DNA of 6,804 nucleotides, taken from Thermoflexales bacterium (GTDB taxonomy: Bacteria > Chloroflexota > Anaerolineae > B4-G1 > SLSP01). The notes below the pieces were generated by a model. That model was given only the letters and a program-made list of their open reading frames with translations. It was not told where the DNA came from and did no database searches. The translations under genes were made by a program, and so were the position numbers. The stretch is from NCBI GenBank assembly GCA_015486785.1, contig WFQZ01000347.1:1-6804 (forward strand). The letters run 5' to 3'. Below are positions 1-4,662 of this stretch, piece by piece (position 1 is the stretch's first letter; each line of letters starts with the position of its first letter).

Positions 1-186
1 CCACAGCACCTCGCGCATCACCCAGGTCTTGCCGCGCTGACGCGGCGCCCACACGGTGATGTAATGCCCGCCCTTGCTCGGTGGCTCGCCGCGCAGTTGC
101 TGCCACGCGAACTCCACCAACTTCTTGCGCGGCACGTAGTAGTGCAGGTCCTTATCTACCGGCCCGTAGGATGAAAACTTACGCAT
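1..186 (-). CDS. AAA-like ATPase, N-terminal 62 residues (3' end outside window)
   Basis: Reading the minus strand from the ATG at 186-184 gives an open frame of 62 codons running off the window edge. The protein begins MRKFSSYGPVDKDLHYYVPR and reaches a Walker A-like P-loop at residues 48-54 (A-P-R-Q-R-G-K-T). Such a start followed quickly by a P-loop is typical of the AAA-like ATP-binding proteins common in Cyanobacteria and Chloroflexota; many of these carry a C-terminal nuclease-like domain, but that part is not visible here. The start is supported by a GGGGG stretch just upstream and by the family-typical first residues. It lies 21 nt after the lgt stop on the same strand, so it may share the lgt transcript. 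The physiological role of this family is not well established, and none is assigned here. Confidence 0.72.
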   Translation of the reverse strand, partial: MRKFSSYGPVDKDLHYYVPRKKLVEFAWQQLRGEPPSKGGHYITVWAPRQRGKTWVMREVLW

Positions 187-207
187 CGCGGCCCCCGTTG
201 CCTTGAG

Positions 208-1035
208 CTAGGCCGCTGCCCGACGCGGCCAATGACGAATTAGCATGATGATCGCGCCGATGGCGAAGAGCGCGAGCGAGATCACTTGCGCCGTGGCCAG
301 CGTCTGAGTCGCCATCCAGGCGTCGGGGCGCAGGAACTCCGTGCCAAAGCGGATGGCCGCGTACCCCATCAAGTAGATGACGATGAGATCGCCCTCCTTG
401 AGCTTGTCCTGGTGTTTGATCGCCAGCCAGAGCAGGAAAAAGTAGAGCAGGAGCGCGGCGCAGGATTCATAAAGGAAGGTGGGTTGGAAGCGGGTGCTGA
501 GTGGATAGCGGTCAAGGTCGTTGTATGGCGGGATGCGGGCTTCCGGCGGGATGTTCAAGCCCCACGGCAGCGTGGTCGGCGGGCCGTAAAGCTCGCGGTT
601 CATATAGTTGCCCCAGCGGCCAATGGCTTGCCCGATGGCCAACCCTGGTGCGGAAAAATCCATCAACTGGATCGGGCGGGAGTGGGTGTACCAGGCGTAG
701 AGCAACACGCCCAAGGCCCCGCCGAAGATCGCCCCGAAAATCCCCAAGCCGCCGTTCCAGATGTAGAAGATGGCCTTGGGGTTCTCTTTGTAGTAGCTCC
801 ATCCTACGCCCACGGCGGGACTGGAGAAGACGTGATACAATCGCGCTCCGATGATGCCGAAAATGACGGCGATCAGGAGCATGTCCCAAATCTTATCTGG
901 GTTGACGTGATTGCGCTCTGCGAGATAAGCGGCGGTAGCCGCGCCCAGCATGATGCCGGTCACGATGAGCACGCCGTACCAGTGAACGCTCAAGTTCCCG
1001 ATGTGCAGTAGAATCGGGCCGAAAGGTGGTGTCAT
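208..1035 (-). CDS. lgt: Prolipoprotein diacylglyceryl transferase (Lgt)
   Basis: Lgt is a polytopic inner-membrane enzyme that transfers a diacylglyceryl group from phosphatidylglycerol to the lipobox cysteine of prelipoproteins, the first step of lipoprotein maturation. The 275-residue length is normal for the family. The family signature is clear at 139-151 (GRWGNYMNRELYG), including the conserved Arg and Asn. Other family blocks are IWNGGLGIFGA (92-102), QPTFLYE (184-190) and the C-terminal RFGTEFLRPD (229-238) with its conserved Arg. About seven hydrophobic segments are spread along the chain. In the GG block the position of the E. coli His103 appears to be occupied by Phe (residue 100), which I take to be a lineage variant rather than a defect. 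The start has a strong AGGAGG six nt upstream. It sits 32 nt downstream of the DUF2085 gene, probably in the same operon, and next to a lipoprotein gene (2051-3067) that should be one of its substrates. Confidence 0.96.
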   Translation of the reverse strand: MTPPFGPILLHIGNLSVHWYGVLIVTGIMLGAATAAYLAERNHVNPDKIWDMLLIAVIFGIIGARLYHVFSSPAVGVGWSYYKENPKAIFYIWNGGLGIFGAIFGGALGVLLYAWYTHSRPIQLMDFSAPGLAIGQAIGRWGNYMNRELYGPPTTLPWGLNIPPEARIPPYNDLDRYPLSTRFQPTFLYESCAALLLYFFLLWLAIKHQDKLKEGDLIVIYLMGYAAIRFGTEFLRPDAWMATQTLATAQVISLALFAIGAIIMLIRHWPRRAAA

Positions 1036-1041
1036 AAAATG

Positions 1042-1047
1042 CCTCCT
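1042..1047 (-). promoter_or_regulatory. Ribosome binding site of lgt
   Basis: The minus strand reads AGGAGG six nt before the lgt ATG (1035-1033), a consensus Shine-Dalgarno sequence. It fixes the lgt start and shows that lgt is translated independently of the upstream DUF2085 gene although the gap is only 32 nt. Confidence 0.85.
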
Positions 1048-1067
1048 CTTTCCTTAAGAAATGTGTT

Positions 1068-1829
1068 TCAATGCCAGCCGAATCGTTCTTGTAAAGTTTT
1101 CCGAATGTCGGCGAAGTAGTAATTCATATTGGGATAGACCAACCCGACCAGTCCCACCCCAAACAGCGTGCCGGTGATGGTGCGCGAAAGTGCCGTCGCT
1201 TCATAGGCCTGATGGATGAGATTGGGCGTCATATCCTTGAGGATTTCGCTCCCCATTTGCCACGCGCCATCCAGCCCCATCGGGACGATGCCGATGATCG
1301 TGTAAGCGATCAAGGAAAGCGCGGGAATCTTGACGTGATGCCGCAAGAGCGCGTAGATCACTCCCAGCAGGAAGATGGAGCCGTAAATGGCCGTGCATCG
1401 CTGGCACAAGGCCATCTTGTATCCCATGGCCGCGTTCCCGGCGCCAATCGCCTGGCTGTAAGCGACCATCTCTTGGAGCGGCAACGGATGTTCCAGCGGA
1501 TACTTCATTTGCGGGCCGAAGAAGAACCAGGAACGGAACGACAGTTGATTGCAGAACGGCGCGTAAAACCGATACAAGGCGTCCGCCATGCGCGGATGTC
1601 CATAGTGCATCAACACCGGCGCCAGGATCGCCCCGCCGATGTACAATCCCGCCAGCACGTTGAACAGGGCCAGCCAGTGCTTGGCCAGCCAATACGCCCC
1701 GCGATTGACCGCCATCACCACGTGGCGTTGCCATTGCGGCACTTCAGCCTTGTGCTGCTCCTCTACGCGCCGTTGTGCCTCGGCCACAATGTGCTGCGTC
1801 AAATCGTCCTGCCGATCCTCTACCGTCAT
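1068..1829 (-). CDS. DUF2085 family integral membrane protein
   Basis: The protein has 253 residues from the chosen ATG at 1829. A charged N-terminal stretch (1-35, possibly coiled) is followed by about five hydrophobic segments (roughly 50-75, 85-105, 135-162, 168-185, 213-235). It carries the DUF2085 pattern: FCNQLSFRSWFFFG (92-105), LCQRCTAIYG (141-150), PMGLDGAWQ (183-191) and SRTITG (215-220). The family function is unknown; a membrane location is clear. The first motif has C-N-Q where I recall C-H-Q in relatives, and the second has an extra Cys (145). The frame stays open 68 codons further upstream to 2033, but that ATG has no Shine-Dalgarno sequence, its extension is polar and low-quality, and it would run through a promoter. 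The 1829 start has GGAGGC directly upstream and an extended -10 promoter behind it. It heads the probable operon with lgt. Confidence 0.82.
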   Translation of the reverse strand: MTVEDRQDDLTQHIVAEAQRRVEEQHKAEVPQWQRHVVMAVNRGAYWLAKHWLALFNVLAGLYIGGAILAPVLMHYGHPRMADALYRFYAPFCNQLSFRSWFFFGPQMKYPLEHPLPLQEMVAYSQAIGAGNAAMGYKMALCQRCTAIYGSIFLLGVIYALLRHHVKIPALSLIAYTIIGIVPMGLDGAWQMGSEILKDMTPNLIHQAYEATALSRTITGTLFGVGLVGLVYPNMNYYFADIRKTLQERFGWH

Positions 1830-1832
1830 AAT

Positions 1833-1838
1833 GCCTCC
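1833..1838 (-). promoter_or_regulatory. Ribosome binding site deciding the DUF2085 start
   Basis: GGAGGC on the minus strand lies three to four nt before the ATG at 1829-1827. Together with the promoter immediately upstream it supports the short 253-residue product instead of the 321-residue reading from 2033. Confidence 0.75.
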
Positions 1839-1845
1839 ACGGGGA

Positions 1846-1873
1846 ATTATAGCATCACCATCGCTTTGGTAAA
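1846..1873 (-). promoter_or_regulatory. Promoter of the DUF2085-lgt operon
   Basis: On the minus strand a perfect -10 TATAAT (1851-1846) is preceded by TGC, giving an extended -10. A partial -35, TTTACC (1873-1868), lies 16 nt upstream. Transcription would start near 1839-1840, leaving a leader of only about 10 nt that begins at the Shine-Dalgarno sequence. The -35 falls inside one of two copies of GGTAAATGACC, so a regulator bound there could affect this promoter. The promoter is predicted by sequence match only. Confidence 0.65.
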
Positions 1874-1878
1874 TGACC
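1868..1878 (+). repeat. Direct repeat copy 1 (GGTAAATGACC)
   Basis: The 11-mer GGTAAATGACC recurs at 1908-1919 as GGTAAAATGACC, differing by a single inserted A. The centres are about 40 bp apart, close to four helical turns, and the palindrome at 1885-1899 lies midway. This copy covers the -35 of the minus-strand promoter. It may be an accessory binding site for a regulator. Confidence 0.6.
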
Positions 1879-1884
1879 CCCCGC

Positions 1885-1899
1885 ACTTGTCTAACAAGT
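1885..1899. promoter_or_regulatory. Palindromic operator-like site ACTTGTCTAACAAGT
   Basis: A perfect inverted repeat with 6-nt arms (ACTTGT / ACAAGT) and a 3-nt centre. It overlaps the predicted plus-strand -35 (TTGTCT, 1887-1892) and lies 12 nt upstream of the minus-strand -35, which is the usual placement of a repressor site between divergent genes. The TTGT-N3-ACAA form resembles operators of FadR-subfamily GntR regulators, which often control catabolic uptake operons. No regulator gene is present in the window, so the family assignment is inference. Confidence 0.6.
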
Positions 1900-1915
1900 C
1901 CTTTGACGGTAAAAT
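1887..1915 (+). promoter_or_regulatory. Predicted promoter of the BMP transporter operon
   Basis: TTGTCT (1887-1892, 4 of 6 to consensus) and TAAAAT (1910-1915, 5 of 6) are separated by exactly 17 nt. Transcription would begin near 1921-1923, giving a leader of about 130 nt before the lipoprotein start at 2051. The -35 lies inside the palindrome at 1885-1899 and the -10 inside the second GGTAAAATGACC copy, so a bound repressor would cover the whole promoter. No better promoter is visible closer to 2051; TTGACC at 2005-2010 lacks a correctly spaced -10. Confidence 0.55.
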
Positions 1916-1919
1916 GACC
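1908..1919 (+). repeat. Direct repeat copy 2 (GGTAAAATGACC)
   Basis: This is the near-identical partner of 1868-1878, with one extra A. It contains the -10 hexamer of the predicted plus-strand promoter. Its centre lies about 21 bp from the centre of the palindrome, mirroring copy 1 on the other side. Confidence 0.6.
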
Positions 1920-1967
1920 ATGCTGGTTTGTCGCAGGCCTTTTGGGGCCGCTTTTAGCCCTTATTTT

Positions 1968-1978
1968 AGGAGGTGATG
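1968..1978 (+). promoter_or_regulatory. Orphan strong Shine-Dalgarno sequence in the transporter leader
   Basis: AGGAGGTGATG lies 73 nt before the real lipoprotein start and matches the anti-Shine-Dalgarno end of 16S rRNA almost fully. The only ATG at hand (1976-1978) opens a four-codon frame, MPVH, ending at 1990, with an unusually short 2-nt spacing. The same bases are the last codons (AGG AGG TGA) of a short frame starting at 1920. It may be a ribosome standby or leader-peptide element, or a chance match. Confidence 0.35.
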
Positions 1979-2037
1979 CCGGTCCACTAAACTCGTGATT
2001 TGTTTTGACCCATTTATCTTTCACTTTCACCATAGTA

Positions 2038-2043
2038 AAGGAG
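2038..2043 (+). promoter_or_regulatory. Ribosome binding site of the BMP lipoprotein gene
   Basis: AAGGAG sits 7 nt before the ATG at 2051, an ideal spacing. It supports this start, which also gives a proper signal peptide. Confidence 0.8.
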
Positions 2044-2050
2044 TAGAGTC

Positions 2051-3067
2051 ATGTCATTGAAACGCTTGGGGTTGATTGTTGTGATTGCCGCTATCGCGCT
2101 ACTTTCTGTGCAGTGCTCGCCGGCCCAGAAACCGGCGCAGGAGGAATCCAAAGTCCCTTACATCTACGCCGCGTATGCGACGCCCATTGAGGAGCCATGG
2201 GATGGAGTGATTCATGCCGCGCTGCAAAAAGCGGCTGACGAAGGCAAGATCAAGTACGAATGGACGGACGACATCGGCTATTCCGGGGATATGGAGCGCA
2301 TCTTGCGCGAAGTCGCCGAGCAGAAGAAGCCGGACGCCATCTTCGGCGATGCCTTCGGCAACGAGGAAGCCGTGCGCCGGGTGGCGGCTGATTATCCGGA
2401 CATTGCTTTTGTCTTTGGCTCGGGCCTAGGGCCTTCGGAGCCGAACGTCTCGGTGTTTGATAACTGGATTCACGAACCGGCGTACCTGTGCGGCCTGATC
2501 GCCGGCGGCGTGACCAAGTCCAACGTGATCGGCGTTGTCGGCGGCTACCCGGTTCCAGAAGTCAACCGTATCGTGAACGCCTTTATCCAGGGGGCCAAGG
2601 AGTCCAATCCCGACGCCAAAGTCCTGGTGACGTTCATCAATAGCTGGTTCGATCCGGCGGCGGCGAAGGAAGCTGCCCTGGCGCAAATCGATTCCGGGGC
2701 CGATGTTCTGTTCGCCGAGCGGTTCGGGGTGATTGAAGCTGCCGTTGAGAAGAACGTCTACGCCTTCGGCAATATGAGCGACCAATACGATCTGGGGCCT
2801 GATCACGTGATCACCGGGCCGGTGTGGGATATGTCGCCCACCGTCGAGTACGTCATCAAGCAGCTCAACGCGAAGTCGTACACCGCCCAAGACCTGCGGG
2901 ACTTCAGCATGATGGCAAAGGGCGGCGCGAGCCTGGCCCCGTACCACGGGATGGACTCCAAGATTCCGGCGGACACGCTGAAGCTGGTGAAGCAGCGGGA
3001 GCAAGAGCTGAAGACCGGTATGTTCCGCCTGGATATTGACGAGGCGCAACCGGCGAGCGATTCCTGA
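2051..3067 (+). CDS. BMP family (PnrA/TmpC-like) ABC transporter substrate-binding lipoprotein
   Basis: This 338-residue extracytoplasmic binding protein captures the solute for the importer encoded downstream. Residues 1-21 form a signal peptide (K4-R5, then a hydrophobic core) ending at Cys22, followed by a polar S/P/A/Q linker (23-34). The mature part has the BMP/PnrA fold layout: YATPIEEPWDGVIHAAL (42-58), DAIFGDAFGNEEAVRR (95-110), YPDIAFVFG (115-123), PEVNRIVNAFIQGAKESNPD (169-188), SWFDPAAAKEAALAQIDSGA (198-217) and FGNMSDQY (239-246). Characterised relatives (PnrA, TmpC) bind purine nucleosides; the exact ligand here is not readable from sequence, and the first binding-loop region differs from the usual D-x-GFN form. 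The lipobox, S-V-Q-C, is atypical because Gln precedes the Cys. The gene starts the transporter operon and is separated from the ATPase gene by a hairpin, which could give more binding protein than membrane components. Confidence 0.92.
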   Translation: MSLKRLGLIVVIAAIALLSVQCSPAQKPAQEESKVPYIYAAYATPIEEPWDGVIHAALQKAADEGKIKYEWTDDIGYSGDMERILREVAEQKKPDAIFGDAFGNEEAVRRVAADYPDIAFVFGSGLGPSEPNVSVFDNWIHEPAYLCGLIAGGVTKSNVIGVVGGYPVPEVNRIVNAFIQGAKESNPDAKVLVTFINSWFDPAAAKEAALAQIDSGADVLFAERFGVIEAAVEKNVYAFGNMSDQYDLGPDHVITGPVWDMSPTVEYVIKQLNAKSYTAQDLRDFSMMAKGGASLAPYHGMDSKIPADTLKLVKQREQELKTGMFRLDIDEAQPASDS

Positions 3068-3086
3068 ACCTAGTTCCTTACTGGTG

Positions 3087-3130
3087 CCCGGAGGCCGACC
3101 GTCTGGGAGCCGGTCTCCGGGTTCTTCTTG
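3087..3130 (+). terminator. Terminator-like or attenuating hairpin between the lipoprotein and ATPase genes
   Basis: CCCGGAG (3087-3093) pairs perfectly with CTCCGGG (3115-3121). Inside it GACC (3097-3100) can instead pair with GGTC (3112-3115), competing for base 3115. The hairpin is followed by a T-rich run, TTCTTCTTG (3122-3130). This resembles an intrinsic terminator, though the T run is interrupted. Because the ATPase and permease genes continue on the same strand with no obvious promoter of their own, partial read-through is likely, leaving the lipoprotein mRNA more abundant than the rest. Confidence 0.6.
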
Positions 3131-3136
3131 TCTGAT

Positions 3137-3150
3137 GGAGGTGACGGGGA
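3137..3150 (+). promoter_or_regulatory. Ribosome binding region of the ATPase gene
   Basis: GGAGGTGA (3137-3144) is a strong anti-Shine-Dalgarno match, but its GGAGG core ends 12 nt before the ATG at 3154, which is long. A weaker GGGGA (3146-3150) lies 3 nt from the ATG. No alternative in-frame start uses the strong site better. Confidence 0.55.
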
Positions 3151-3153
3151 AGC

Positions 3154-4662
3154 ATGGACAATATCATTGAAATGCAGGCGATCACCAAGAGATTCGGCCC
3201 GGTGATAGCGAACCGCGAGGTGAATTTCTCGCTGCGTCAAGGCGAAGTTCACGCGCTGTTGGGCGAAAACGGCGCGGGCAAGACCACCTTGATGCGGATA
3301 CTCTACGGCTTGTATCATCCCGACGAAGGGATGATTTTTGTGCGGCAACAAGCGGTGCGTATCCATTCGCCCAAAGACGCCATCGCCCTGGGCATCGGGA
3401 TGGTGACGCAGCACTTTGCGCTCGTCCCAACCTTGAGCGTGGCCGAAAATGTGGTGTTGGGTTTTACCGGCAGTTTCCGCTTACGCTATGCGGAGATTGA
3501 GGAGCAAGTTGCCGCTGCCGCGCTGCGGTTCGGCATAGATATTGACCCCTCGGCCATCGTGGGGAATCTCTCCGTGGGCCAACGGCAGCGGGTGGAAATC
3601 CTCAAGGCCCTCTACCGCAATGCCAAAGTGCTGATCCTGGATGAGCCGACCGCCGTTCTCACCCCGCAAGAAGTTGATGCGCTCTTTGAGACGCTGCGCC
3701 GGTTACAAAAGGAAGGGCTGTCCGTTGTCTTCATCACGCACAAGCTCGATGAGGTGATGGCGATTACCGACCGTGTCACCGTCCTGCGGGATGGGCAGGT
3801 CATTGAAACGGTGGAAACGGCCCACACCAGCCCCTCGGCCCTGGCGCGTATGATGGTGGGACGCGAGACCTTCGGCGTCAGCCGTCGCTCATCTATGGAG
3901 GCCGGCGCACCGGCTTTGCAGATGGTCGGCCTGCACGCCCTGGACGATCAGAACATGCCCGCGCTCAAGAACATCAACCTGACCGTGCGTCACGGCGAGA
4001 TTCTCGGCATCGCCGGCGTGGGCGGAAACGGGCAGCGCGAATTGGCCGAAACGCTCAGCGGCGTCCGCCCGCCGACCGCCGGGCGCATCCTCGTGGGCGA
4101 GCATGACGTGACCGGCGGCTCTCCGGCGGATTTCACCGCCGCCGGTGTGGGGCGCATTCCCTCCGACCGCCACAAAGGCGTCGTGGGCGAGCTTTCGGTG
4201 GCCGAAAACCTGACCTTGGAACGTCTGATGGAGTTCACCAAGGGCATGACCCTGGATCGCGCGGCGATGCTGGCCTACGCGGAAGACCTGATCGCCCAAT
4301 TCCAGATCAAAGCCCGGCCCACCGATCCCATCCGCACCCTTTCGGGCGGCAATATGCAAAAAGTGCTCCTGGCCCGCGTGCTGGCGCGTAACCCGAAGGT
4401 GGTCATCGCCCCGCAGCCCACGCGCGGGCTGGATATCGGGGCCACCGATTACGTCCGTGAGCAACTGTTGGCGCAGCGCAAGCGCGGCGCGGGCGTGCTG
4501 CTGATTTCGGAGGATTTGGACGAAATCCTCGCGCTTTCGGATCGCATCGCCGTGATCTACGAAGGCGAAATCGTGGGACTGCTCCCGGCTCAAGAAGCCA
4601 CGGCGGAGCAGCTTGGCTTGATGATGGCCGGAGCGGTGAAGGAGGAAGTCAACGATGTCTAA
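3154..4662 (+). CDS. Tandem-NBD ABC transporter ATPase of the BMP/sugar-type importer
   Basis: A cytoplasmic energy subunit with two ABC nucleotide-binding domains in one 502-residue chain, the usual size for BMP-type and CUT2 importers (YufO/RbsA-like). NBD1 is complete: Walker A GENGAGKT (37-44), Q-loop Gln86, signature LSVGQ (139-143), Walker B VLILDEPT (159-166) and His196 in FITHKL. NBD2 keeps the LSGGN signature (396-400) but is degenerate elsewhere. Its Walker A position reads GVGGNGQR (288-295) with no Lys-Thr, Walker B reads VVIAPQPT (416-423) with the Asp and catalytic Glu replaced, and the switch His position is Glu (ISED, 451-454). This asymmetry is common in the family and suggests one main hydrolysis site. 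The 3' end overlaps the first permease gene by 8 nt, indicating translational coupling. Confidence 0.95.
   Translation: MDNIIEMQAITKRFGPVIANREVNFSLRQGEVHALLGENGAGKTTLMRILYGLYHPDEGMIFVRQQAVRIHSPKDAIALGIGMVTQHFALVPTLSVAENVVLGFTGSFRLRYAEIEEQVAAAALRFGIDIDPSAIVGNLSVGQRQRVEILKALYRNAKVLILDEPTAVLTPQEVDALFETLRRLQKEGLSVVFITHKLDEVMAITDRVTVLRDGQVIETVETAHTSPSALARMMVGRETFGVSRRSSMEAGAPALQMVGLHALDDQNMPALKNINLTVRHGEILGIAGVGGNGQRELAETLSGVRPPTAGRILVGEHDVTGGSPADFTAAGVGRIPSDRHKGVVGELSVAENLTLERLMEFTKGMTLDRAAMLAYAEDLIAQFQIKARPTDPIRTLSGGNMQKVLLARVLARNPKVVIAPQPTRGLDIGATDYVREQLLAQRKRGAGVLLISEDLDEILALSDRIAVIYEGEIVGLLPAQEATAEQLGLMMAGAVKEEVNDV

Noticed and set aside
286..1011. Plus-strand open frame (241 codons) opposite lgt
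   Set aside because: lgt on the minus strand has all family motifs and a perfect ribosome binding site; the plus-strand frame lacks these and looks like a codon-bias shadow.
1935..1960. Possible terminator GGCC-loop-GGCC followed by CTTTT
   Set aside because: The stem is only 4 bp with no pairing outside it and the T run is short, so it is not a credible terminator.
1852..1979. Inverted 8-mer pair GCATCACC (1852-1859) and GGTGATGC (1972-1979)
   Set aside because: The arms are only 8 nt and 112 nt apart, with mismatches directly outside. They can be explained by the extended -10 and the orphan Shine-Dalgarno sequence occurring independently.
1830..2033. N-terminal extension of the DUF2085 gene to an ATG at 2033 (321-residue reading)
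   Set aside because: No Shine-Dalgarno sequence precedes 2033, the added 68 residues look like non-coding translation, and the frame would cross a good extended -10 promoter, a palindrome and the divergent promoter.
2005..2036. Promoter TTGACC (2005-2010) with CATAGT (2031-2036)
   Set aside because: The 20-nt spacer is too long, and transcription would begin inside the ribosome binding site of the lipoprotein gene.
1830..2050. Purine or other known riboswitch ahead of the BMP transporter gene
   Set aside because: I looked for the conserved purine-aptamer core and other familiar aptamer signatures in the leader and found none.
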